Source of the DNA: Bacillota bacterium | GTDB taxonomy: Bacteria > Bacillota > Clostridia > Tissierellales > MES13 | Length of the DNA: 64,000 nucleotides | NCBI GenBank assembly: GCA_009711765.1 | Contig: VEND01000029.1 | Location: 1-64,000, forward strand | Direction of reading: 5' to 3' | The notes under the pieces: generated by a model | Told to the model about the DNA's origin: nothing | Seen by the model: the letters and a program-made list of their open reading frames with translations, nothing else | Databases searched by the model: none | In this document: piece by piece, positions 27,149 to 36,639 of the stretch | Numbering within the stretch: the first letter of the stretch is position 1 | Layout of the letters: the number at the start of each line of letters is the position of its first letter | Made by a program: the position numbers and the translations under genes

Positions 27149-27910
27149 ATGAGTTATGCAATCAAAGTAAAAAATTTAAAAAAATATTTTTGGCTTTTTG
27201 AAAAAGACTATAAAATTTTTGCTTGGCTATTTACTAAAAAGGGCCATAGTGGAGTGAAAAAAGCTATTGATGATGTTTCTTTTGTTGTTAAGCCTGGAGA
27301 AGTTGTTGGCTTGATAGGTTCGAATGGAGCAGGCAAGTCTACTCTGATGAGAGTAGTTAGTGGGATTACGTTGCCTACAGAGGGTGATATAAGGGTTAAT
27401 GGGAAAGTAGGAAGTTTTATAAATTTATCAGCAGGGTTTAATGTAGAATATACAGGAAGGCAAAATTTATATTATAAAGGGACATTAATGGGAATGTCTA
27501 AGAAAGAATTAGATAATAAAATTGATGAAATTATTGACTTTATAGATATCGGAAACTATATAGATATGCCTGTTAGGACATATTCATCTGGTATGGCAGC
27601 TAGACTAGGGTTTGCTTTAGCTATTTTTTCGGATCCAGATGTATTAGTTATTGATGAAGTCTTTGCAGTAGGAGATCAAGATTTTAGAAAAAAATCAGCA
27701 GAAAAATCAAAAGAGTTATTTTTAGCTGGAAAATCGATATTATTTTCATCACATACAGATTCTTTAATTAGAGAATTTTGCCACAGGGTAATATATTTAA
27801 AAGATGGGAATATTGTCTTTAATGGAGATGTTGAAGAAGGTCTTAAAATGTACAATGAAGATATCAAAAAAAGAAAATTAAAACGACTAAGTAAAGAAAA
27901 GAAGGACTAG
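27149..27910 (+). CDS. ABC polysaccharide exporter ATPase (Wzt-like, short form)
   Basis: A 253-residue ATPase. Walker A is GSNGAGKST, the signature is YSSGMAARLGFALA, and Walker B is VLVIDEVFAVGD, all in the order and context of polysaccharide/teichoic acid exporters. I choose ATG 27149 because GTGAGGTG lies just before it; an upstream GTG at 27137 is inside that site. There is no C-terminal carbohydrate-binding domain of the kind that reads terminal caps in Wzt of E. coli O9a or the Geobacillus S-layer system. Cap recognition, if any, must happen elsewhere. Confidence 0.9.
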   Translation: MSYAIKVKNLKKYFWLFEKDYKIFAWLFTKKGHSGVKKAIDDVSFVVKPGEVVGLIGSNGAGKSTLMRVVSGITLPTEGDIRVNGKVGSFINLSAGFNVEYTGRQNLYYKGTLMGMSKKELDNKIDEIIDFIDIGNYIDMPVRTYSSGMAARLGFALAIFSDPDVLVIDEVFAVGDQDFRKKSAEKSKELFLAGKSILFSSHTDSLIREFCHRVIYLKDGNIVFNGDVEEGLKMYNEDIKKRKLKRLSKEKKD

Positions 27911-27924
27911 TGGAGGTGTGGTGA

Positions 27925-30900
27925 ATGAAGAAAGCAATATTTGTTTTAGGCATGCACAGAAGCGGAACATCTGTCTTGACTGCTGGTATTAATGCACTGG
28001 GTGCTAAAGTTATTAATAATACTCCAAAAACTGAGGAAAATCCAAAAGGATATTACGAACATGGAGAGGTACAAGCACTTAATGATGAAATTCTAAAGGA
28101 GTTTAATACATTTTGGGGGAATCCTTATTATAAATCTGAAATTGAAGAAGTTTTTGTAGATGAAAAAAAGTTTTCAAGATATTATGATAGAGCTAAAAAA
28201 ATTATAAATGTTTATAAAAATGACGATGTATTTGTCATAAAAGATCCAAGAATGTCAATTCTTTACCCTTTTTGGGAAAAAGTAGTGCGTGAGGTTTTTA
28301 GTGCAGAAGTATTTAAAGTAGTTATATTAAGAAATCCTATGGAAGTTATTAAATCGTTGTTAAAGAGAAACGAATCAAATCCGTTTCTTTCATTAGGACA
28401 TAATAAAATTCATTATCTTAAATTATGGACATTATATAATTTTTGGATTATAAAAAATATTGATACTAATAATTATTTTATCACCTTTGACGAATTCGTT
28501 AACCATCCTAGAGACACTTTGGTTAATATAGCTAAAACAGTTTCTGTTAATATTGATGATATTAGAAACATCGATGAGTTTATTAACAATTTTTTAGAAA
28601 GAGGATTAAAACATTACAACGAAGATATAGATATTCAAATGTTTAAAACAATAAATAATGATTTGACATGGATATATAATTTTTATACAGACCTAAATAA
28701 GATAGCAAATAAAACATTAAATAAGAAAGAAGTATTAACGATAGTAAAGAAATATGATGACATATTTGAAGATTTGTTTAAAGATTTAAATGGGGTAAGT
28801 GGTTTATTAAGTCACTATTATTACCTATTGCAAGATATTAAAACTAAATTTGATGCAGGCCATGGGGAAAGTCAGATGAATAGTGATAACATAAATATAG
28901 AACAGTTATATATTGACTTTGGAGAAGGTTATTCAGAAGAAAATAGCATAGTTAATAAACTAAATGTGAATCAGTCCAAATTTACTAATTCATGTGAATT
29001 TACAATTAATCATAAAGTTAGTGATATTACAGGAATTAGATATGATCCTCTTGACGAAAAGTGTATACTAAAACTTAAAAATATAAAAATATTGACAAAT
29101 AAAGAAGCATATTCTGTTGGGGTAGATTCAACGAATGCAAATTATAATTATAGCAATGTATACCTTTTTTTAGGTGATAATCCATCTATTATTTTAAATT
29201 TAGATGGTATTTTAGAAGATGAAGTTATAGATAAAGTTATAATCAATGTAGAATTTTTAGATACTGATGAACTTATATCCGATATAGAATCTTCAATTGC
29301 AATAATAATTTATGAGATTAAGAGTATAAATAACAAGTTTAGTGGACTAAATGAGATAAAGCCAATGATTGAAAAATTTCAAATTGACAATTTAGTTAAT
29401 GATAAGAATTTAGAAAGTAAGATTGATAAATTAAGTGATGCAACTGATAATATTGCACTAGCAATAGAAAGTGGAAGCTCACAGAATACAGAGTTGTCTG
29501 AAAGAATCAGATTAATTAATAATTATGTTGAAGAAATAAGAAATAATATAGAAACTTCAAACAAAAAAATAGTGAGTAAAGTAGATATGTTGCAAGCAGC
29601 CAATTATGGAATGTATGATAATTTTAATGAGTTAAGTAACCTTTATGATGAAACAGTTTCATATTTAGAAAATAAAAAAACACAGGATAGAGAACTTATT
29701 AATGAATTTAAATCGTTGAATAGTATTGTTAATGAAATAAAACTTAACATAACAACTGGAAATGAAAAACTAAATAAGAAGATAGATATTTTGGAATTTA
29801 AAAGCAATAGTTTTTATGAAAAAATTAATGAGTTGAATAATACAATTAACAATATTGCTGCATCTAATGTGTGGAAGTTATTTAAGCCCAAATTGCTTAT
29901 GAAAAGTATAGTATTATATAAGAAGATTTACCGAACAATAAAAAAAGCTAATGTTTTTGATGAAGAATATTACTTAAAAAATAACGAAGATATTAGTAAA
30001 ACCAATATAGATCCTTTGGAACATTATATAAAACATGGCGCTAAAGAGTTACGAAATCCTAGTACAGATTTTGATACTAGCTACTATATCAAAAACAATC
30101 CAGATGTTAAGGAAAGTGGTATAAACCCTCTATTTCATTATATTGTATTTGGATATAAGGAAGGGAGATTACCATCTAAAGAAGCAAACAGATATGATGA
30201 ATGGATAAAACTTCATAGGAGACCAAAATGGTATAATTTATATAGACAAATAGAGAATGCGAAGATAGCATATCATATATTTAAGAGTAAACAGTTTGAT
30301 AATGCATGGTATTTCAATAAGCATCCTGATTTAAATGACAAAATTTTAAAATCAGTATTTTGGAAATATCGCAATTCCAAAATAAAATTACTTAGACTTT
30401 TTGGTAAAGCACTAACTAGTCCTATATTACATTATGTTTGGCAAGGTGTATATTTAGGATATGAGCCTAGTCCTACGTTCAATACAGATGTTTATCTTAA
30501 TGAACATGCCTCAAAGAATTTTGATATCGTGAATCCGTTCTACGATTATATATTAAGTCAGCATAATAAAACTGAAGAAATATTAGAAACAAATACTAAT
30601 AAAGAAATTTCTAAAAACTTAGATTCTATAAGTGATACTAAATTAATAGAGATTCTCAGGGAAAGTCCAGAATTTGACGCTAAGTGGTATTTAAATGAAA
30701 ATAAAGATGTAGCAAATGCTGGTATAGATCCTGTTGAACACTTTTATTACAATGGATGGAAAGAAGGCCGTAATCCAAATAAAGATTTCAATTTAAATGA
30801 GTATAGAAAGCAAGTACCTGAATTTACAGACGAAAACCTAAATCCATTCATGCACTATTTATTAGTATGGAAAAAACAATATGGACAGTTTATTAGTAAG

Positions 30901-32808
30901 AATGATATATGGAAAAAAATTATCTTTAATAAAAATAGTGATATAAAAGTGAATGACAGAATTGATATTATAGTTGTTGTTTCAGACTCACAGAAGAATG
31001 TTGTAAAGCTAATAGATGATATTGATTCTTATTCAGATGTACCATATAGACTTATTATTGTGGATGATTGCATAAAGGATATAGAAGTAAAACAACAAAT
31101 AGAGGTTTATTGTGCTACGCAAGAAAATACTGTATATCTTAGGAATGATATTAAAATAGGAAAAGAGAATAGTATTAATAAGGCTATTCAATTATTTGGA
31201 TTAGAAAATCATAAGGTAATAATACATTCAAATATAGAATTGTATGAAAACTTCTTATCAGGAATTTTGAAACAAATTATAAAAGAACCAAATAAAGTAT
31301 CTAGTGTTAGACCTATGTCTAATACAATTCAAGAAGTTTTAAGTACTAAGTATTGTGATAATATAAGTAAGAGAAACGAAAAAAAACAAAATATGTATAG
31401 AATACTAGAAGCTAATAATATAAATTTAGGTAGCTTTAGCGAAGGTCTTATAGCTATCAATAAGTCTATATTACAAAAGAATGGATTACCAGGTTTCATT
31501 AGCATAACAAACAAAGAGAATAGTTGGTTTACTAAAGCATCCAATATGGGATATGAGAATCGATTGGCAACGGATGTGTTTATTAAGTTAAAGGATAAAG
31601 CAAATAATGATTTATTGTTTTTAGACAAAAGAGCAAATATAGATTTTGATACTCAGAACAGTTTAGCTTCGCAGACAATATACACTAATTACTGTAAAAT
31701 TATGGACAATCTAAGTGATGAGGACTTATATTCAGAGAGATTCTTAATAATAAATAGTGTCCAAGGTGGCGGGAGTAAAGCATATATTAAAAGAAAAATA
31801 CAAAGTTTAAACAAGTCAAAAAAGCAAATTCTACTATGGGACCCAAATACATTTAAAGCAGAATTTGTAGATGCCCAAGGGGAACCTTTAGCTGGATTTA
31901 CTGTTAGTTTAGATTTATTTAATGACTTAGTCCAAACCTATAAGCCAACAGAGGTTATTATTTCGTCTATTGTTTTTTGTTATAATTTCCAAAGGACTGT
32001 ATCTACAATAATTGAAGCTTTTAATGAATATAAGACTGAATTAACATATTTGGTTCATGATTATTATTGTGTTTGTCCTTCATTTAACTTGTTAGACTAT
32101 AAAAATAGTTTTTGTGGTTTAAAAAATTTAGATAAGTGTAAAAAATGCTTAAAGTCAAATACAAATAAGGCTATTGAATATAATGATATAGATAGCTGGA
32201 GATTGACATGGGAAAATCTTCTTGACAAGTGTGATAATATTCAAGTTTTTTCTAACTCATCAAGAGACTTAATGGAAATTGTATATCCAAAAGTAAGCAA
32301 TAAAATTCAAATTAGACCTCATGATGTTAGTTATTGTAAAAATTTAAGAGTACCAAATATATCAGATCCACAGTCTAATTTGCATATTGGTTTTGTTGGA
32401 GATATTACAATTTCAAAAGGATTAGAAAAAATAAATGAATTTTCTAAATTGGATACAGAGGTTTCTTTAACTGTAATAGGAAGAGTGGCTCAGCCAGTAA
32501 TAAGTAAGGTAAATATAACTGGAAGGTATTCATTAAATGATCTTCCAGCTATTATAGAAGATTCTCAAGCAAATGTCTTTTTTATATCCTCTATCTGGCC
32601 TGAAACATTCTGTTATGTAGCAGATGAGCTTATGCAAATGAAACTACCGATTGTATGTTATAATTTAGGAGCTCAAGCAGATAAAATCAGAAAATATAAA
32701 TTTGGTTATGTGTTAGATATTGACATGCCTTTTAATGAACAAATAAGTAGCATTAATGAATGGCGTAAAAATAAACTACAAGATGTTTGGAAGGAGCGGA
32801 CAAAATGA
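27925..32808 (+). CDS. Giant multidomain protein: sulfotransferase, beta domain, coiled coil, FDxxYL repeats, GT2-like and GT4-like domains
   Basis: A 1627-residue cytoplasmic protein. Residues 1-245 are a PAPS-dependent sulfotransferase: 5'-phosphosulfate loop GMHRSGTSVL at 9-18 and ILRNPMEVIKSLL near 134-146. Residues about 327-465 look like a beta-sandwich. Residues about 470-645 are heptad-like and predicted coiled coil. Four degenerate repeats follow at about 677, 716, 791 and 916 (type FDxxYYLxxNxDVxxxxxxPLxHYxxxGxxEGR). A GT2-like fold begins near 1011, but the usual DxD position reads HSNIEL. Residues about 1271-1620 are GT4-like with the EX7E motif (PETFCYVADE). The plan recalls WsaE and WbdD, in which a modifying enzyme, a coiled-coil ruler and chain-building transferases cooperate. 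The specific linkage made is unknown. Confidence 0.8.
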   Translation: MKKAIFVLGMHRSGTSVLTAGINALGAKVINNTPKTEENPKGYYEHGEVQALNDEILKEFNTFWGNPYYKSEIEEVFVDEKKFSRYYDRAKKIINVYKNDDVFVIKDPRMSILYPFWEKVVREVFSAEVFKVVILRNPMEVIKSLLKRNESNPFLSLGHNKIHYLKLWTLYNFWIIKNIDTNNYFITFDEFVNHPRDTLVNIAKTVSVNIDDIRNIDEFINNFLERGLKHYNEDIDIQMFKTINNDLTWIYNFYTDLNKIANKTLNKKEVLTIVKKYDDIFEDLFKDLNGVSGLLSHYYYLLQDIKTKFDAGHGESQMNSDNINIEQLYIDFGEGYSEENSIVNKLNVNQSKFTNSCEFTINHKVSDITGIRYDPLDEKCILKLKNIKILTNKEAYSVGVDSTNANYNYSNVYLFLGDNPSIILNLDGILEDEVIDKVIINVEFLDTDELISDIESSIAIIIYEIKSINNKFSGLNEIKPMIEKFQIDNLVNDKNLESKIDKLSDATDNIALAIESGSSQNTELSERIRLINNYVEEIRNNIETSNKKIVSKVDMLQAANYGMYDNFNELSNLYDETVSYLENKKTQDRELINEFKSLNSIVNEIKLNITTGNEKLNKKIDILEFKSNSFYEKINELNNTINNIAASNVWKLFKPKLLMKSIVLYKKIYRTIKKANVFDEEYYLKNNEDISKTNIDPLEHYIKHGAKELRNPSTDFDTSYYIKNNPDVKESGINPLFHYIVFGYKEGRLPSKEANRYDEWIKLHRRPKWYNLYRQIENAKIAYHIFKSKQFDNAWYFNKHPDLNDKILKSVFWKYRNSKIKLLRLFGKALTSPILHYVWQGVYLGYEPSPTFNTDVYLNEHASKNFDIVNPFYDYILSQHNKTEEILETNTNKEISKNLDSISDTKLIEILRESPEFDAKWYLNENKDVANAGIDPVEHFYYNGWKEGRNPNKDFNLNEYRKQVPEFTDENLNPFMHYLLVWKKQYGQFISKNDIWKKIIFNKNSDIKVNDRIDIIVVVSDSQKNVVKLIDDIDSYSDVPYRLIIVDDCIKDIEVKQQIEVYCATQENTVYLRNDIKIGKENSINKAIQLFGLENHKVIIHSNIELYENFLSGILKQIIKEPNKVSSVRPMSNTIQEVLSTKYCDNISKRNEKKQNMYRILEANNINLGSFSEGLIAINKSILQKNGLPGFISITNKENSWFTKASNMGYENRLATDVFIKLKDKANNDLLFLDKRANIDFDTQNSLASQTIYTNYCKIMDNLSDEDLYSERFLIINSVQGGGSKAYIKRKIQSLNKSKKQILLWDPNTFKAEFVDAQGEPLAGFTVSLDLFNDLVQTYKPTEVIISSIVFCYNFQRTVSTIIEAFNEYKTELTYLVHDYYCVCPSFNLLDYKNSFCGLKNLDKCKKCLKSNTNKAIEYNDIDSWRLTWENLLDKCDNIQVFSNSSRDLMEIVYPKVSNKIQIRPHDVSYCKNLRVPNISDPQSNLHIGFVGDITISKGLEKINEFSKLDTEVSLTVIGRVAQPVISKVNITGRYSLNDLPAIIEDSQANVFFISSIWPETFCYVADELMQMKLPIVCYNLGAQADKIRKYKFGYVLDIDMPFNEQISSINEWRKNKLQDVWKERTK

Positions 32809-33872
32809 TAAGAGTATATACATCAATAACGAAAAGTTATATACCTAAAGCAAGAGTATTAGCAAAGAGTTTAAAAAGATTTCATCCTGATTGGGAATTC
32901 AATGTTGTATTTTCAGATACTTTACCACTAAGTTTTGATTTAACGAAGGAACCCTTTGATAGTGTTACTTTAATAGATGAATTTGAAATACCGGATAAAG
33001 AGCAATGGATTTTTAAACACTCAATAGTTGAGCTGTGTACTGCTGTTAAAGGCTTTATGGGAGAAAGATTATGTGCTAGACCAAATACTGATGCAGTTAT
33101 CTACTTAGATCCTGATATCATGATATTTAATTCATTAGAGCCCTTAATAGAAATGTTAGATGAATATGATATCTTGCTTACCCCTCATCTAACTCATAAT
33201 GAAGGAATTAGTGATAGAAATCCTGAGCCTATTGAAAATGAGCTTACAGCTTTAAAGTATGGAGTATATAATCTTGGGTTTTATGCAGTTAAACCGGAAG
33301 GCCAGGGATTAGAGTTTGTTAAATGGTGGTCAAACAGATTACATTTCTTTTGTGATGAAAATTGGAGAGAGGGACTCTTTACTGATCAGAAATGGTGTGA
33401 CATAGCTCCAGGTCTATTTAGCAAGCTAGGAATTATTCATGACCCTGGATATAATACTGCTACGTGGAACTTAAAATATCGACCAATTAGCAAAAGAAAA
33501 GGTATTTTTTATGCAGGGGATAAACCTCTTAGGTTTTATCATTTTACAGGATATGATAGTGGTAAGGGTCTTGTACAATTAAAGAAAGTACCTAGTTACA
33601 AAAACGCAAAAAAATTATGGGATATATATGATAAAGAGTTAAAAGCTAATGGTCATGGCGATGAAGATTTTAACCATTGGCATTATAACTATTTTAATAA
33701 CGGAGAAAAAATTACTAAAGAGATGAGGAGGTTGTTTAGAGCTTGGGATATTCAGGACAATTTTAAAAAACCATTTCATACTGAAGGAAATAGTTTTTTT
33801 AATTGGTTCTACTCAGATAATTATAAGAAAAACAAAGAAAATTATAGTAAATTTCAGCTTAATGACATTTAG
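32805..33872 (+). CDS. GT8-like glycosyltransferase
   Basis: A 355-residue protein with a GT-A fold pattern: IRVYTSITKSYIPKARVLAK at the N-terminus, the metal-binding DPDIMIF (DxD) near residue 105, and GVYNLGFYAVK in the middle. It resembles GT8-related nucleotide-sugar transferases found in polysaccharide loci. I choose ATG 32805, which overlaps the stop of the giant gene as ATGA, with GGAAGGAG well spaced. Tight coupling suggests it works with the giant protein. The donor sugar is unknown. Confidence 0.75.
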   Translation: MIRVYTSITKSYIPKARVLAKSLKRFHPDWEFNVVFSDTLPLSFDLTKEPFDSVTLIDEFEIPDKEQWIFKHSIVELCTAVKGFMGERLCARPNTDAVIYLDPDIMIFNSLEPLIEMLDEYDILLTPHLTHNEGISDRNPEPIENELTALKYGVYNLGFYAVKPEGQGLEFVKWWSNRLHFFCDENWREGLFTDQKWCDIAPGLFSKLGIIHDPGYNTATWNLKYRPISKRKGIFYAGDKPLRFYHFTGYDSGKGLVQLKKVPSYKNAKKLWDIYDKELKANGHGDEDFNHWHYNYFNNGEKITKEMRRLFRAWDIQDNFKKPFHTEGNSFFNWFYSDNYKKNKENYSKFQLNDI

Positions 33873-33925
33873 ATTAGAATTTAAAACTCTTGTAATAAAT
33901 AATAGAGGAATAAGGAGTTGGAACA

Positions 33926-35116
33926 TTGAAGACTATATATTTTCATATAGGTTTGCATAAAACTGGAACTACTGCACTACAAACTTTTTTCACAAAAAAC
34001 AGAAAGAAGTTAGCAAAATATGATATTTTATATCCTAAAAGTGGTCATTATATAAACGGACATCATCTTTTGGTTTGGGCACAAAGGAAAAAACTAAGTG
34101 ATGCATTAATCAAGGGGTTTATAGGGAATAGAAAGTTAAACTTCTTTGTACATCAACTGATAGAGGAAATAGATAATATGCCTTGTGATAATATCCTGAT
34201 TTCTAGTGAAAATTTAGCTGCTAGACCTTTTATTGAATTATTTAGAGTAATAGATGCTTTAAAACAATATGGTTTTAAAGGTAACATTAAAATAGTTATA
34301 TATTTAAGACGGCAACATGAACTATTGTCTTCCTACTATTCGCAGTATGTAAAACAATCAACTTACTCTGGAAGAATTTCTGAATTTGATGGATATAATA
34401 ATAAGCTTAACTATGAGATATTATTAAACAAATTAAAAGAAAGATTTGAAAAAAAGAATATCATTGTAAGAGTTTATGAAAAAAAACAGTTTATAAATGG
34501 AAATATATTTGATGATTTCTTAAACTCAGTATTTAATATTAATTTAAGTAATGAATTTATATTGCCTAAAAAAGATCCTAACCCAAGGCTAAATGTAAAA
34601 GCTTTAGAGTATAAGCGACTTACTAATGAATATTTTCATAATAAGTATATTGATTCATTTTTTGAAACTACATTATTAAAGTACTCAAGACTAGTAGACC
34701 CATCAACACATAAAGCTTTTCAGAAATATGGATTGTTATCGGAAGAGCAAAAAAATAATATATTTAAAAAATATTATAAAAGCAATCAGAATGTTGCTAA
34801 AGACTTTTTTGGTAGACAGAAATTATTTATATCAGAGATAGAAAAAAATTATGACCATAAAATAATGAAAAATTTAAATATTATTGATGTAATAGAAATA
34901 AGTAGATTTTTGTTAGAATCAAAATTTAAAATAGAAATTACAAATGAAATGTTAGCTGAAATTATAATTAAGTCAACGATGGAATTAATTCTAGAAAAAA
35001 ACATTACATTCAATGAAGATAAATTTGAACAAATAATTATACCTAATGATAAAAGTATCATTAAAACAATAATATCTAATATTATAAAAAAAATAAAATT
35101 AATAACAAACTTTTAA
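33926..35116 (+). CDS. Glycan sulfotransferase 1 (PAPS-dependent family)
   Basis: A 396-residue protein. The 5'-phosphosulfate-binding loop HIGLHKTGTTALQTFF lies at residues 7-22, and the 3'-phosphate region YLRRQHELLSSYYSQY near 125-140. The spacing is normal for bacterial carbohydrate sulfotransferases. Residues after 200 are mostly helical and not recognised. The start is TTG 33926, with AAGGAG eight bases upstream. It is the first of three tandem sulfotransferase genes, which probably modify different positions of the glycan. Confidence 0.82.
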   Translation: MKTIYFHIGLHKTGTTALQTFFTKNRKKLAKYDILYPKSGHYINGHHLLVWAQRKKLSDALIKGFIGNRKLNFFVHQLIEEIDNMPCDNILISSENLAARPFIELFRVIDALKQYGFKGNIKIVIYLRRQHELLSSYYSQYVKQSTYSGRISEFDGYNNKLNYEILLNKLKERFEKKNIIVRVYEKKQFINGNIFDDFLNSVFNINLSNEFILPKKDPNPRLNVKALEYKRLTNEYFHNKYIDSFFETTLLKYSRLVDPSTHKAFQKYGLLSEEQKNNIFKKYYKSNQNVAKDFFGRQKLFISEIEKNYDHKIMKNLNIIDVIEISRFLLESKFKIEITNEMLAEIIIKSTMELILEKNITFNEDKFEQIIIPNDKSIIKTIISNIIKKIKLITNF

Positions 35117-35133
35117 TACAAGGGGGGCTTAAG

Positions 35134-36639
35134 TTGAGCAAGAGAACATACTATATTCACGTTGGAACAGGTAAAACTGGAACTACAGCATTACAACAAT
35201 TCTTCAATATTAATAAAAATACTTTACAGAAAAGAGGAATAACTTATCCAGAAACAGGGATTTTTAACAATTCAGGAGCACATCACAATATTATTTGGTC
35301 AATTTATAAGGGAACACAGGAAACAAATAATTCAGATTATGATGGACCTAATAGAAATGAAATGTTTAATCTTTTGAGTAAAGAACTTAAAGATAAACCA
35401 AATAAAGTTTTATTATCTAGTGAATTTGTTTCATATACCAGGAGTGGCTTAAAACAATTAAAAGAATTTTTTCAAGAAAATATTAAAATTATCTTATATA
35501 TAAGAAGACAAGATGAGTTTATACAATCGGTTAATTCTCAATGGATAAAAGTTGGTAACAGAACTACAATTTCAAGCACTGATATAAATGGAAATTATTT
35601 AGCGATAATTGAAAATATAGTTGATATATTTGGTAGAGATAATCTAATATTACGACCGTATGAAAAACAACAATTTTATAATTCGAGTATTTTTGCGGAT
35701 TTTTTAAATTATGTTTTCGGATTAAAACTAGATAAGTCTTTTCAAATACCAAAATCTAATCCTAATCCAAGTCTTGACAGAAATGCTTTAGAATATAAAA
35801 GACTGATAAATAAATTAAATATTAGTAGAACGGAAAAGCAGAGTATATTACCTGAATTAAAAAACTATAGTATATCTTCTAATAAGAAAGTTTTTCTTCC
35901 ATTTAGTAAGCATAAATTATTATCACCAAAAGAAAAATTGGATATAATTAGAAAATATGACAAGATAAACAAAAAAATTGCCAAAGAATATTTAAATAGA
36001 GAAGATGAACAATTATTTTATGACGAGATTCCTTCGGAAAATGAAAAATATAAGTCATATAAGACTTTAAGTATAGAAGAAGCCATTGATATTAGCAGGC
36101 ACTTATTAAGTAAGATTTATAGTGAAGATGTGGACAAGATGATAATTAACTCTATAATAAGAGGAACAATAGAAGAAATTACTGGAAATAAGATTGATGT
36201 AGGATATTTAAGGGATAAAGAATTTAGAAAATTAACTTATATTTATGATTTATTAAATAAGATTCCTAAACATTATAAAAATATAACTAATTTTGAAATA
36301 AATGAAAAAGGATTGTCTTTCATGGCTAAAGATAAACCTAAAATGATTTTGCCAAAGTTTAATAACGTAAAAGAATTTAAACAATTGCGAATAAAGATTG
36401 ACATAACAATCCCAGAACCTACTAAGTTAAAAGTTTTATATAGAGGCAAAGAAAATAATTTTGAGGAGAATAACTCTAAAAGTATTAAATTACTCAAGAA
36501 AAGAAATTGCTTATATTTTGATATTGAATCATATGAGAATATAGATAAAATATTATTGGCTCCAGGAATAGTTAAAGGGAATTATACTATACATTCTTTA
36601 AGCATTAGAGGAGTAAAAAACGAGAGTGATTCAAGGTGA
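35134..36639 (+). CDS. Glycan sulfotransferase 2 with C-terminal beta domain
   Basis: A 501-residue protein related to the preceding gene: HVGTGKTGTTALQQFF at residues 9-24 and YIRRQDEFIQSVNSQW near 121-136. The shared segment PNPSLDRNALEYKRL (compare PNPRLNVKALEYKRL) shows common descent. Unlike its neighbour it has an extra C-terminal domain (about 385-495) of beta character ending LAPGIVKGNYTIHSLSIRG, of a type seen in glycan-modifying enzymes. The start is TTG 35134 behind AAGGGGGG. The stop overlaps the next start. Confidence 0.82.
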   Translation: MSKRTYYIHVGTGKTGTTALQQFFNINKNTLQKRGITYPETGIFNNSGAHHNIIWSIYKGTQETNNSDYDGPNRNEMFNLLSKELKDKPNKVLLSSEFVSYTRSGLKQLKEFFQENIKIILYIRRQDEFIQSVNSQWIKVGNRTTISSTDINGNYLAIIENIVDIFGRDNLILRPYEKQQFYNSSIFADFLNYVFGLKLDKSFQIPKSNPNPSLDRNALEYKRLINKLNISRTEKQSILPELKNYSISSNKKVFLPFSKHKLLSPKEKLDIIRKYDKINKKIAKEYLNREDEQLFYDEIPSENEKYKSYKTLSIEEAIDISRHLLSKIYSEDVDKMIINSIIRGTIEEITGNKIDVGYLRDKEFRKLTYIYDLLNKIPKHYKNITNFEINEKGLSFMAKDKPKMILPKFNNVKEFKQLRIKIDITIPEPTKLKVLYRGKENNFEENNSKSIKLLKKRNCLYFDIESYENIDKILLAPGIVKGNYTIHSLSIRGVKNESDSR

